From contig NZ_VAUV01000021.1 of assembly GCF_005780165.1 (NCBI RefSeq), positions 17,566 through 81,565 on the forward strand: a stretch of 64,000 nt of DNA, given 5' to 3'. Both the position numbers and the translations under genes were made by a program. This DNA comes from Phragmitibacter flavus (GTDB taxonomy: Bacteria; Verrucomicrobiota; Verrucomicrobiia; Verrucomicrobiales; Verrucomicrobiaceae). The notes below the pieces were generated by a model. It ran no database searches, had not been told where the DNA came from, and was given only the letters and a program-made list of their open reading frames with translations. How positions within the stretch are numbered: the stretch's first letter is position 1; each line of letters opens with the position of its first letter. Shown in pieces: positions 26,726 through 35,782 of the stretch.

Positions 26726-27811
26726 TTACCTTTGGACTTTGGCGTCGCCGCCTTGGGCGAGTTTTTGGACTTCGGCAAGGGTGGCCATGCTGGTGTCGCC
26801 GGGGGTGCTCATGGCGAGGGCTCCATGGGCGGCGGCGAGGTCGAGGGTCAATTGTGGGGATTGATTGGTAAGGGAGCCGTAGATGAGGCCGGCAACGAAT
26901 CCGTCGCCGCCGCCGATGCGGTCGAGGATGTCGAGTTTGGGGTAGTTACGGGCGCGGAGGAAGGTGCCGTTGATGTAGGCGAGGGCCCCCCAGTCGTTGA
27001 CGGTGGCGGTGTGGACGCGGCGCAGGGTGGCGGCGACGGTGTGGATGTTGGGGTATTGGGCACGCATGGTTTCGATGGCTTGGGATAAGGCATCGGCTTG
27101 GGCGGAGAAGATGTCGGTGGGATCGTTGTTGGCGGCAAGGGCGGCGGGTTCGCTGTCGGTGAGGACGCCGAACATGACGTCGATATGCGGGGCGAGGCGG
27201 TGGTTGAGGGCTTGGGCGGCGGGGAATCCGCCGCGTTCCTGCCAGAGGGAGGGTCGGTAGTTGAGGTCGTAGGAGACGGTGACGCCATGGCGTTTGGCGG
27301 CGGCGCAGGCTTCGATGGTGAGCTGGGCGGTGGTTTCGGACAGGCCGGCAAAGATGCCGCCGGTGTGGAGCCATTTGCAGGCACCGTCGGCGAAGAGGGC
27401 GTCCCAATCGTAGTCGCCGGGTTTGAGCTGGGAGGCGGCGGAGTGGCCGCGGTCGACGCAGCCTTTGGCGCCGCGGATGCCGAAGCCGCGTTCGGTGAAG
27501 TTGATGGGGTTGCGGACGGCGCGTCCGATGCCGTCGTAGGGAACCCATTTGATGTGGGTGGTGTCGACGCCGCCCTGGAGAATGAGGTCTTCGAGAAGTC
27601 GACCGATTTCGTTGTCGGCAAAGGCGGTGAGGACGCCGGTGCGCAGTCCGAAGCAGCGGCGCAGTCCGCGGGCGACGTTGTATTCGCCGCCACCTTCCCA
27701 GGCGCTGAAGCGACGGGAGGTGCGGATGCGGGATTCACCGGGATCGAGGCGTAAAAGGACTTCGCCGAGGGCGAGCAGATCGAGGGACGGTGAGGTTGCG
27801 GTGGAAGACAT
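26726..27811 (-). CDS. PfkB-family sugar kinase, probably 2-keto-3-deoxygluconate kinase
   Basis: 361 aa from ATG 27811 (MSSTATSPSLDLLALGEVLL); a longer open frame lacks coding character. PfkB/ribokinase fold: ALGEVLLRLDP, the substrate-side GGGEYNVARGLRRCFG, FADNEIGRLLEDLILQGGVD, VSYDLNYRPSLW and the ATP/anion-hole motif DRIGGGDGFVAGLIYG with the catalytic Asp. KDG kinases share this arrangement (GEVMLRLSP-like start, YDLNYR). By family it phosphorylates KDG, the common intermediate of alginate and pectin catabolism, which fits the nearby SDR and the alginate-lyase-like enzyme at 5.5 kb. Confidence 0.87.
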   Translation of the reverse strand: MSSTATSPSLDLLALGEVLLRLDPGESRIRTSRRFSAWEGGGEYNVARGLRRCFGLRTGVLTAFADNEIGRLLEDLILQGGVDTTHIKWVPYDGIGRAVRNPINFTERGFGIRGAKGCVDRGHSAASQLKPGDYDWDALFADGACKWLHTGGIFAGLSETTAQLTIEACAAAKRHGVTVSYDLNYRPSLWQERGGFPAAQALNHRLAPHIDVMFGVLTDSEPAALAANNDPTDIFSAQADALSQAIETMRAQYPNIHTVAATLRRVHTATVNDWGALAYINGTFLRARNYPKLDILDRIGGGDGFVAGLIYGSLTNQSPQLTLDLAAAHGALAMSTPGDTSMATLAEVQKLAQGGDAKVQR

Positions 27812-28287
27812 GGGAGGGGAACAAACCCAGTTCAGGGCGGGTGGCAAGGGACAAGGGGGATTTTGGTCGCGGGCGGGCAAGCGAGCGAAGGTGAATAATG
27901 GTGGCATGAGTGGGACAGGAATGTCGCTTCTCCTATTTTGAGAGGGGGTTTTTGAACATGACAAGGGGGGTATGAGGAGCTGTTTGCCGAACTGGATTGT
28001 GCGCATTTTGCGTTTTGATGCCCCGCCGTTGTCCCGGAGGGGTGATTGCAGAAATATTGGTGGGCGAATTAAGCGTATTTCTGTAAGTTAGACAAAGAAG
28101 TAGGGCCACTTACTCGATAACAGAAACAATCGAAGTAAGGACCAGATGAAATGTAGGGAACACTTACAATAAGGATAAGTTGGGGTAGTTGAGTTGAGTG
28201 AAGTGCGGGCGATTGGCTAAGAACAGATTTTTAAGCTGGTTCGAAGTTAGGGCAGTTAATCTCAAACGAGGGTTATTTTATTTATTT
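27812..28287. other. Gene-free intergenic region between divergent genes
   Basis: About 475 bp, GC-rich at the kinase side and markedly AT-richer from about 28080 towards the DUF3494 gene, as expected for promoters. No tandem repeat, hairpin or convincing small gene was found, and no clear promoter hexamer pair could be singled out. The unusual length may hold regulatory sites for the PEP-CTERM protein gene. Confidence 0.5.
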
Positions 28288-29076
28288 ATGAAAACAAACA
28301 GGTTGGCTGGCAATACGTTGGGCTGGAGCTGGTTGGTGATTGGTATGTTGGGTGCGGGGTTAAGTCTTGATCTGAAGTCGCAAACGGTGTCTTTGGGGAC
28401 GGCGGAAAATTTCGCCGTGCTGGGGGCGACGACGGTGACCAACACGGGGGCGTCGGTTTTGAATGGTGATCTCGGGGTGAGTCCTGGAACAGCCTTGACG
28501 GGTTTTTTTGCTGTGGATGGGGGGCCCGGAGTGGTGAATGGATCAATCTACTCTGCGGGGGCGGAGGCCTTGCAGGCGCAGGAGGATGCTGAAGACGCAT
28601 TCGATGCGATTGCCGCCATGGCGTTCACTACGGATTTGACGGGGCAGAATCTGGGTGGCTTGACTCTAACTCCAGGGGTTTATCATTTTGATACTTCGGC
28701 GCAGTTGACGGGGAATCTGACCTTGGATGGAGTGGGTGAGTATATCTTTCAGATTGGCTCGACCCTGACAACGGCGTCCAATGCATCGATCACGGGAATC
28801 AACGGGGCGGATGCGAGCCAGTTCTTCTTTAATGTGGGTTCGTCGGCGACGTTGGGGACCGGAACGCAGTTTGCGGGGACGATTCTGGCGTTGACGAGCA
28901 TTACGCTAACGACGGGGGCCGACATCGATTATGGACGGGCTATTGCGTTGAACGGGGCGGTGACGATGGATACGAATTTCATCAATGCGGTGCCTGAGCC
29001 ATCTTCCGCGCTGCTGGTGGGTGGGGCGTTGATCTATTTTGGCATGTTCCGCTCACGCCACAGCATGGGCAGTTGA
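28288..29076 (+). CDS. DUF3494 ice-binding-like protein with PEP-CTERM anchor
   Basis: 262 aa from ATG 28288 (MKTNRLAGNTLGWSWLVIGM), the start of a signal peptide. The mature region opens with VSLGTAENFAVLGATTVTNTG, NGDLGVSPGTALTGF and GGLTLTPGVYHFDTSAQLTG, then YIFQIGSTLTTASNASI. These are signature stretches of the DUF3494 beta-helix found in bacterial ice-binding/antifreeze proteins and also in many non-cold-related surface proteins. The tail VPEPSSALLVGGALIYFGMF followed by RSRH is a PEP-CTERM signal, implying exosortase processing. Ice binding is a family property, not shown here. Confidence 0.9.
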   Translation: MKTNRLAGNTLGWSWLVIGMLGAGLSLDLKSQTVSLGTAENFAVLGATTVTNTGASVLNGDLGVSPGTALTGFFAVDGGPGVVNGSIYSAGAEALQAQEDAEDAFDAIAAMAFTTDLTGQNLGGLTLTPGVYHFDTSAQLTGNLTLDGVGEYIFQIGSTLTTASNASITGINGADASQFFFNVGSSATLGTGTQFAGTILALTSITLTTGADIDYGRAIALNGAVTMDTNFINAVPEPSSALLVGGALIYFGMFRSRHSMGS

Positions 29077-29147
29077 GGGGTCAATTCTGCAAGGATTGCG
29101 TTGGATTGGTCAGCAGGGGGTTCTACCTCCGGCTAACGGTTAAGGAG

Positions 29148-31346
29148 TTAATTGCGCTCGTTGAAGCGGCGTTCACTGACGTCAACGGGGGCGCCGTTTG
29201 GACCGGAGGTGAAGGTGCCGAGGCCGTTTTCGCGGGTCGAGGAACGGAACTGGGCATCGTCGGTGAAGACGGTGACACCATTGGGGCCGCGGACGAGATA
29301 GACCTCGCCGAATTGCTCGATGCGAACGGTTTTGCCGGCGATGTCGATTTTGGCGCTGTCGAGGCTGACGTTTCCTGAGAATGAGACGCCGCCGTTGCTG
29401 CCTTCGGCGTAGAGTTTCATGACTTGTTCGGCATTGAGGTGACTGTTGCCAATGTTGATCCAGCCATTGGTGCCGAGAACCTGGACTTTAAGGGAGTCGG
29501 AGTAGATGCTGGAGTTATTGATGTTGATGCTGCCTTGTTGGGCGATGAGTTCGGCGGCGGTATTGGTGTCGATGCTGGTGGATTCGTATCCGCCGTTGAT
29601 GGTGATGTCGCCCTCGAGGGTTTCAAGTTTAAGCAGAGCATCGGGGTTTTCCGCAAAAGCGCGCAGGACACCGGAGCTGGAAATGTTGATGTTACGGCGG
29701 GCGGTGAGTCGGAGGTTTCCACGAGATCCGACGTCGGCGTCAACATTGATGTCGCGTCCTGCCTGGGCGTCGATGTTGTCGGCGCGAATCCACGGGGAGT
29801 AGTAGTATTCGGAGTCCGGCGTATTGATGTTGATGTCGCGTCCGGCGCTGAGGAGGAGGTTGGCGGACCCAAATTCGTCGTCGGCGACCCTGAAACTGCT
29901 GCCCTCGCTTTCACTTTCACCTTCACCGGGGCCGAGATAGATGTCGGCGTTGATGTTAATGTCGGAGGTGGGGCTGGCGGCGATGAGGGCGAGGCTGGTT
30001 GTGCCTTCAAAGTTGATGAAGGTTTCGGGGCCGATGTTGACGTTGCCGTTCTGACTGTAGAGGGTCAGATTTTGGAGGTCTGAATAGTAGAGTTGCAGAC
30101 CGTATTCTTCGGCATCCCTGCCGTCGCCGATGAAGGAATCATTGTTGACGGAGACGTCGCCGACGGCGGAAAGAATGACGTTGGGAGTTTCGACGATTTC
30201 GAAGTTGGGGCTGCCATTGATGATGAGGTCTTCGAATTTGAAGACTGCCCAAGGTTTGCTGGAGAGGTAGGTGTCGACGCGCGGGTCGGCGGGGTTGAGG
30301 TCGAGCGGGGTGGCGGTGTCGAAGGCGAAGTTGGGGAAGGGTTGTTCGCCGTTGTAGGTGGTGCCCTGGGAAACCAGCGCGTTGCCGGTGATGCTGTTGA
30401 AGGCGGTGATTTGGGGGTTGGTGCGGATGTTGGCGCTGCTGTTGAGGACGCTGGTGCCGGTGATCAGGCCGACGGAACTGCCGCCTCCGCCGGGGATCTC
30501 ATCGCCTGGGGTGCCGCCGCCGGGGACGGTGGGTTCGGGAGGGGTATTTGGGGTGTCAGGCTCGGTGCCTGGTGGGAGGGTTGGGACGGACTTGAGGACA
30601 TCAATGTAGGTGTTGCTTTCGATGGCGATCTGAGTGCCGCGACCAGGAAGGTAGAGTCGGGTCCCTGCGAGTTCGCCGTTTTTGAGTTTCTTTTGCTGGT
30701 CTTTGACGGCGTCGGCAACTTGCTGGTGGTTGGGCATCCATTCTTCGTCGCCGCTGATGAGTTTGGAGGTTTTGAGGAGGCGGGCGAGATCGATGTCGAC
30801 GGGTTCAGGGATGGTGTCGCTGTCGGTCTGCATGACGATCATTTCGCCGGCTTTGACGGTGCGGAACTTGGAGGGGTCGTTATTGAAAAAGAGGTCGACC
30901 TCGCCCTCAATGACGATGAGTTTGATGAAGCCGTCGGGGAGGTATTCGAAGAGAACCGTGGTGCCGGTGACGGCGGCGGTGACGGCGGCGGTGCGAACTT
31001 TGGCTCCGCCGATTTTTTTGGGGACCTGGAGCAGCATGACGCCCTGGTCGAGGTCGATGGTGCGGGCTCCGGCGCGGAGGGTGAAGCGGGAGTTGGCACC
31101 GAGCCGGGTGAGGGATTTGTCGGGGAATCGGAGTTCGGCGCGGGAGGCTTCGCCGGTGGTGACGGAACTGATGCGGTCGATGGTCTCGCCGACGTTGGCG
31201 TTGCGGACGACGTCGTCGGATTTGACGACGCTGACCTTGTTGTGAAGACGGGTGATTTCTGCGGTGTCGTAGTCGGCGGCTCCGAGAGGGAGGGTCGATG
31301 CGACAATGGCGAGAGCGAGAATGGGGAGGATGCCGGTTGGTTTCAT
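29148..31346 (-). CDS. FecR-domain protein with C-terminal beta-helix repeats
   Basis: 732 aa with signal peptide (ILPILALAIVASTLPLGAA). An N-terminal FecR-like domain (about 60-200) contains RAELRFPDKSLTRLGANSRF, VMLLQVPKKIGGAKVRTAAV and VIEGEVDLFF. A charged linker and a Pro/Gly-rich segment (PGTEPDTPNTPPEPTVPGGG) lead to about 400 residues of recurring DINI/NINI units (DININADIYLG, RDININTPDSEYYYS, RDINVDADVG, RRNINISSSG) like haemagglutinin-type beta-helices. It is followed 20 bp upstream on the same strand by the outer-membrane-barrel gene and opposed by a CHASE2 cyclase gene. Probably an envelope sensor or scaffold. Confidence 0.88.
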   Translation of the reverse strand: MKPTGILPILALAIVASTLPLGAADYDTAEITRLHNKVSVVKSDDVVRNANVGETIDRISSVTTGEASRAELRFPDKSLTRLGANSRFTLRAGARTIDLDQGVMLLQVPKKIGGAKVRTAAVTAAVTGTTVLFEYLPDGFIKLIVIEGEVDLFFNNDPSKFRTVKAGEMIVMQTDSDTIPEPVDIDLARLLKTSKLISGDEEWMPNHQQVADAVKDQQKKLKNGELAGTRLYLPGRGTQIAIESNTYIDVLKSVPTLPPGTEPDTPNTPPEPTVPGGGTPGDEIPGGGGSSVGLITGTSVLNSSANIRTNPQITAFNSITGNALVSQGTTYNGEQPFPNFAFDTATPLDLNPADPRVDTYLSSKPWAVFKFEDLIINGSPNFEIVETPNVILSAVGDVSVNNDSFIGDGRDAEEYGLQLYYSDLQNLTLYSQNGNVNIGPETFINFEGTTSLALIAASPTSDININADIYLGPGEGESESEGSSFRVADDEFGSANLLLSAGRDININTPDSEYYYSPWIRADNIDAQAGRDINVDADVGSRGNLRLTARRNINISSSGVLRAFAENPDALLKLETLEGDITINGGYESTSIDTNTAAELIAQQGSININNSSIYSDSLKVQVLGTNGWINIGNSHLNAEQVMKLYAEGSNGGVSFSGNVSLDSAKIDIAGKTVRIEQFGEVYLVRGPNGVTVFTDDAQFRSSTRENGLGTFTSGPNGAPVDVSERRFNERN

Positions 31347-31366
31347 GGCGGTGACGGGTCGGTCGG

Positions 31367-32338
31367 TTAGAAGCGGAATTTCAGGGCGATGGAGGGGCCG
31401 GCGATTTGGGTTTCGTAGTCGAAGACATCGCGGCTGCTGCGGTTGATGGCGTAGTTGTAGTGGGCGCTGAGTTCGAGGTATTCCTTGGGCCGCCAGGTGA
31501 GGGAGGCGCTGTAGGTTTGGAACCAGTCCTGACGGCCATCGAGGTTGAAGTAGTCGTAGTAGGCGACGCGTCCGGCGAGGGTGAAGATGAGGCGGCGTGT
31601 GATTTTGAAGCTGTAGGCGGCTTGTGCGGCGTATTCGTGGCGTTGGAGAAGGTCGGGATCGGTGTCGAGGGCGAAGACGGCGAGGATGTTGGTATTGAAG
31701 CTGTTGAGGCGGTCGATGAGGAAAGTTTTTTGGGCGCCGATGCGGAGGTTGTGGGTTTCGTAGATGGCGTCGTCGTCGATGTTTTGAGTGATGCGCTGGT
31801 ATTGATAGTGGGCGTGCAGGATGGTGTTGGCCAGTTCGGGCAGGATGATGAGGGTGCCGAGGGTGGCGTCGCCGACCTGGTAGTCGAGGACGTCGAATTC
31901 ATCGTAGAGATACCAGTGCTGGCCAATGTAGGCGTCGGCGTAGAAGCGGCTGTGGAGGCGTTTTTGCCAAGCAAGGTTGACGCCACCGTTGTAGAACCAG
32001 TCGTCGAATTTGCCGATGTCGACGTTGGCGGCGTTATCGGTCCAAAACATGCTGCTGTCGACCCAGGCGCTGAAGGAGCGGGCTTTTTCCTGGCGTTTGA
32101 GGATGAGCTGCTGACCGATGTCGTTGTCGCCGGGCGAGATGGGGGCAAAGGTGTTGTCTTCTTCGAGTTCGGCGAGGGGTTCGGTGCTGGATTCCCGAAC
32201 TTGGGGTGCGACAGTTGAAGAGGTGTTGCTGGCCGCGCGGGAGGGATCCAAAAACGTTTGGGCGGGAAGGAGGCCGGGTGCCAGCGTGACTGCGAGGGCG
32301 AAGAGGTGGGTGAGTGGGAACCAGATTTTCGGTGTCAT
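31367..32338 (-). CDS. Outer-membrane beta-barrel-like protein
   Basis: 323 aa from ATG 32338 (MTPKIWFPLTHLFALAVTLA, signal peptide ending LLPAQ). The mature protein consists of alternating amphipathic strands rich in Tyr/Trp/Phe (FYADAYIGQHWYLYDEFDV, LIFTLAGRVAYYDYFNLDG, YLELSAHYNYAINRSSRD) and ends in a terminal Phe (ALKFRF), the outer-membrane insertion signature. It lies directly upstream of the FecR-type gene on the same strand, so the two are probably co-transcribed. The ligand and pore function are unknown. Confidence 0.83.
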   Translation of the reverse strand: MTPKIWFPLTHLFALAVTLAPGLLPAQTFLDPSRAASNTSSTVAPQVRESSTEPLAELEEDNTFAPISPGDNDIGQQLILKRQEKARSFSAWVDSSMFWTDNAANVDIGKFDDWFYNGGVNLAWQKRLHSRFYADAYIGQHWYLYDEFDVLDYQVGDATLGTLIILPELANTILHAHYQYQRITQNIDDDAIYETHNLRIGAQKTFLIDRLNSFNTNILAVFALDTDPDLLQRHEYAAQAAYSFKITRRLIFTLAGRVAYYDYFNLDGRQDWFQTYSASLTWRPKEYLELSAHYNYAINRSSRDVFDYETQIAGPSIALKFRF

Positions 32339-32560
32339 GGATTTGGCGGGTGATGGTGCGTCGCGAATGCTTGGACGTCTTTGATTCTGACGATGAAAAC
32401 GGAGCCGACGAGAAAGGCATTGGTGCCGCATGGCCCGGGGAAGGGTTAAGAGGCCTTAATGGATTCTCCTACGATCGGTTGAATTAGTCCCGATCAACGG
32501 AATTGTCTGCTACTTTTTTGCATCAAATTTTGTGATAGGGGGTATAGGAATTTTTTTACC

Positions 32561-34792
32561 ATGGCACGTAAATCTTTGGCAAACGGGACGGGCTTGTCTG
32601 ACTCGGTCAGTCAGACGGTGGTTTTGCCGGTGATTTTTGGGGTGGGGCTGTTGCTGGCTCTCGGCTATGGATGGTTTGGTGACCGGGGCTGGCTGGCGTG
32701 GATGGATCGTCAATTTTTGGACGAGTTTCATCGACGGGGGGTGAAGGCGGTGGAGCGTGAGGATGTGGTGATCTTGGGGATTGATGATGCGAGTTTTAAA
32801 CTGGACGGGCTGTGGCCGGAGGAGATTGAGGAGTCGGTGGCGTTGAAGGCGATGCAGAGACCGTGGCCGTGGTCGAGGGTGGTATGGGCGGAGTTGCTGG
32901 AGCGGATGTTTGCGGCAGGGGTGAAGGTGGTGTTTTTGGATGTGACATTTAAGGGGCCATCGCTGGACCCGGCTGAGGATGAGCGGTTGCGGGAGGTGTT
33001 GCAGAAACATGCGGGGAAGGTGGTGTTGGGAATGAATTTTGAGGGATCGTCGGCGTCATTGTCGGCAGGAAGCAGGATCAGGCTGACGGGGCCGCCGGAG
33101 TCGATCTGGGAAAGTGGTGAGGGCCGCTGGGATGGGCCGGTCCATCTGAATTTTTGGGCCGAAGGGGAGGTGGTGCGGAAGGTGTCGTTGCTGGCGACGT
33201 TGGAGGAAGCGGAGTTGAAGGATTATTTGGGAGCAGTGGGAGATTATGGCGGCATGTCGGTGGAGGAGGCGGAGAAGGTCGGTGACGAGCTTGAGGTGGA
33301 GATGGCAAGGGTGAATCCGCAGGATGGGATTCCTTCGGTGGCGATGTGGGTGGCAAACAAGGTCGGTGCCGGGGGTGCGGAACTGGAGTTGAGGGAGCCG
33401 CGGTTTCGGTTTGCCGATGCGGGGGCCTATCCGCCGGTGTCCATTCACGAAGTGTTTGTGGAGAGTTTGTGGGAGTCGAATTTTGGATCGGGTGAGGCAT
33501 TTCGTGACAAGGTGGTGTTTGTCGGGGCGACGGCGTCGGTGATGCAGGATTTTCATTCCACGCCGGTGGGAAGGATGGCGGGGGTGCAGTTGCATGCGCA
33601 TGCACTGGCGGCGGTGATGGATCGGAATTTTTTGAAGGAGGCTCCGCGTTGGTGGCCATTGGCGGGCGTTGGGATGGGGATGTTGCTCTCGTGGGCTTTG
33701 GTGACATTGATCAGGCAGCCGGTGGTGTGTTTGCTGGTGTTGTGGGGGGTGAGCGTGGCGCTGCTGGTGGGGGCGTGGTGGGCGTTTGATGGGTTGTCGA
33801 TGGAAGTGAGTCCGCTGCCGGGTGGGTTGGCGCTGAACCTTTGCGGTCTGGCAGGGTTGTCGGGAAATTACCTGACACAGATGCGCGAGAAGAAGAAGTT
33901 ACGAAGGTTTCTGGAGCGATACACGTCGCCAGAGTTTGTGAAGGAGATGATGTCGGACAGGGAAGGTCTCTACACGATGCTCGGTGGTGCGGAGCGGACG
34001 GTGACGGTGTTGTTTTCTGACGTGCGGGGGTTTACCAGCATGGCGGAGGAGATGAGTCCGGCGGACATGGTGAAGCAGTTGAACGAGTATCTCAGCAGCA
34101 TGGTGGAGCAGGTGATTCGGCATCGTGGGTTGGTGGACAAGTTCATTGGGGACGCGGTGATGGCGTTGTGGGGAAGCACCCGGTTGTTGCAGGCCGAGGG
34201 AGGTCGCAGGGAGGATGCGCGTCAGTCGGTGGAGTCAGCGTTGGCGATGCGGGCGGCGTTGACGAGGTTGAATGAGCAATGGCGGAAGCGGGGCATTGCG
34301 GAGTTCAAGATTGGGATGGGGATTCACCAGGGCAATGTGGTGGTGGGCAACATTGGATCCGCAGCTCCGTATGAGAAGATGGATTTGACGGTGATCGGCG
34401 ACAGCGTGAATCTGGCCTCGCGGCTGGAGGGGGTGACCAAGGAATATGGGGTGGATCTGGTGATCAGCGGGACGGTATGGGAGTTGGTGAAGGACGAGTA
34501 TTTGTGTCGTTCGGCGGACCTCGTGAGGGTGAAAGGCAAGGTATTGCCGGTGGAGGTTTTTACGGTGATCGGTCCGATGGTGACAGCGAGGCCGCCGGGA
34601 TTGAAGGATTATGAAAAGGGGATCGTGAGTTATCGAGAAGGGAAGTTTGTTGAGGCGCTGGAATGGTTTGGAAAGGCGCGTGAGGCGGGCCTGGATGATG
34701 TGTTGACGTCGACTTATATTTCGCGGTGCGAGGCGCTGATGGCATCGCCGCCGGAGAAGTGGGATGGGGTTTTTGTGATGACGAAGAAGTAG
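32561..34792 (+). CDS. CHASE2-domain adenylate/guanylate cyclase
   Basis: 743 aa. An N-terminal membrane helix (VVLPVIFGVGLLLALGYGWF) is followed by an extracytoplasmic CHASE2 sensor (about 45-355; EDVVILGIDDASFKLDGLWP, VFLDVTFKGPS, DKVVFVGATASVMQDFHSTP). Three membrane helices follow (about 365-440), then a class III cyclase domain (about 475-650) with VTVLFSDVRGFTSMAEEMSP and DKFIGDAVMALWG, giving both metal-binding Asp residues. A C-terminal helical tail completes it. The gene is divergent from the FecR/barrel pair across about 220 bp. By family it makes cAMP (or cGMP) in response to an envelope signal. A divergent or tandem link between FecR proteins, barrels and CHASE2 cyclases is seen in other bacteria. 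Confidence 0.93.
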   Translation: MARKSLANGTGLSDSVSQTVVLPVIFGVGLLLALGYGWFGDRGWLAWMDRQFLDEFHRRGVKAVEREDVVILGIDDASFKLDGLWPEEIEESVALKAMQRPWPWSRVVWAELLERMFAAGVKVVFLDVTFKGPSLDPAEDERLREVLQKHAGKVVLGMNFEGSSASLSAGSRIRLTGPPESIWESGEGRWDGPVHLNFWAEGEVVRKVSLLATLEEAELKDYLGAVGDYGGMSVEEAEKVGDELEVEMARVNPQDGIPSVAMWVANKVGAGGAELELREPRFRFADAGAYPPVSIHEVFVESLWESNFGSGEAFRDKVVFVGATASVMQDFHSTPVGRMAGVQLHAHALAAVMDRNFLKEAPRWWPLAGVGMGMLLSWALVTLIRQPVVCLLVLWGVSVALLVGAWWAFDGLSMEVSPLPGGLALNLCGLAGLSGNYLTQMREKKKLRRFLERYTSPEFVKEMMSDREGLYTMLGGAERTVTVLFSDVRGFTSMAEEMSPADMVKQLNEYLSSMVEQVIRHRGLVDKFIGDAVMALWGSTRLLQAEGGRREDARQSVESALAMRAALTRLNEQWRKRGIAEFKIGMGIHQGNVVVGNIGSAAPYEKMDLTVIGDSVNLASRLEGVTKEYGVDLVISGTVWELVKDEYLCRSADLVRVKGKVLPVEVFTVIGPMVTARPPGLKDYEKGIVSYREGKFVEALEWFGKAREAGLDDVLTSTYISRCEALMASPPEKWDGVFVMTKK

Positions 34793-34874
34793 GGCGGAAT
34801 CGCATGGAGCCTTCACGCAATTTTCACGCTTTCCTGCTTGTTTTGTGGGGCGTGGGCTGGGATGCTTGATTCGC

Positions 34875-35699
34875 ATGAAAATTTTCTCCTTCCTGGTGGC
34901 GCTTGCTAGCGTTTTTTCGCTTTCAAGCTGTGTGGAACTCGGTTCGCTGATCACGGTGAACAAAGATGGCAGCGGCACGATTGAAGAAACAGTGCTGTTG
35001 AGTGCTCAGTTGAAGGCGATGGTGGCTTCGATGCCGCCGGGTGCGGGGGATGGCGCGGGTGCGGCGGGGAATCCTGCGGCGGCGTTGAGCGGTCTGGTGC
35101 CTGATAAAAAGAAGGCGGATGAGAATGCCTTAAAGTATGGCGAAGGGGTGACGGTGAAGAGCGTGGATGAAGTGACCCTGCCGGATGGCCGGGGCGGGGC
35201 GAAAGTGACTTATGATTTTGCTGACATCACCAAAGTAAAATATCATCCGGGCAAGGAGGAGGCCGAGAAGGAGGGGGTGGAGCAAGAGCCGGTGACTTTT
35301 GGGTTTTCTGGCGGCGAACTGACCATCAACATTCCTCAAGGCAAGACGGGTGAGACCATTGAGAAGCTGGATGAGGAGCAATTGAAGAAGGCGCAGGAGA
35401 TTGATCCGGCGCAGATGGCGATGATGAAACCGATGTTCGCGGGCATGCGCATGTCGTTTGCGGTGAAGGCGGCTTCAGGGATTGCCAGCACGGATGCGGC
35501 GCATCTGGACGGCGATACGGTGACCATCATGGACATGCAGGTGGACAAACTTTTTGACAACCCGGAGAGCTTCAAAAAGTTCGCGGCGATGATGGAAGAG
35601 CAGTCGGAGCCAGATCCGAAAAAGCTGGCGGAGCAGTTCCGTGGGGTTGAAGGCATCAAGGTTGAGGAGAAAGAAATAATCTCAATCAAGCTGAAGTAA
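34875..35699 (+). CDS. Predicted lipoprotein, unknown function
   Basis: 274 aa from ATG 34875. The signal peptide ends in a lipobox (FSLSSC, Cys near residue 20). The mature part begins ELGSLITVNKDGSGTIEETV and contains beta-rich segments plus an alpha-helical Glu/Lys-rich middle (EKLDEEQLKKAQEIDPAQM). The opening resembles secreted proteins whose domain starts with a VNxDGSGxxxxxV strand, but no named function could be assigned. A good intrinsic terminator follows 12 bp after the stop. Confidence 0.8.
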   Translation: MKIFSFLVALASVFSLSSCVELGSLITVNKDGSGTIEETVLLSAQLKAMVASMPPGAGDGAGAAGNPAAALSGLVPDKKKADENALKYGEGVTVKSVDEVTLPDGRGGAKVTYDFADITKVKYHPGKEEAEKEGVEQEPVTFGFSGGELTINIPQGKTGETIEKLDEEQLKKAQEIDPAQMAMMKPMFAGMRMSFAVKAASGIASTDAAHLDGDTVTIMDMQVDKLFDNPESFKKFAAMMEEQSEPDPKKLAEQFRGVEGIKVEEKEIISIKLK

Positions 35700-35711
35700 T
35701 TTGAAATCCAT

Positions 35712-35756
35712 GCCGGTGAATGGTCGGTGTTTGAACGGGCCTTCACCGGCGTTTTT
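35712..35756 (+). terminator. Rho-independent terminator
   Basis: Perfect 9-bp stem GCCGGTGAA (35712-35720) / TTCACCGGC (35742-35750), followed by GTTTTT. It lies between the lipoprotein gene and the cobalamin adenosyltransferase gene. Confidence 0.75.
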
Positions 35757-35782
35757 GTATCTGGATTAAATGGATAAAAATT

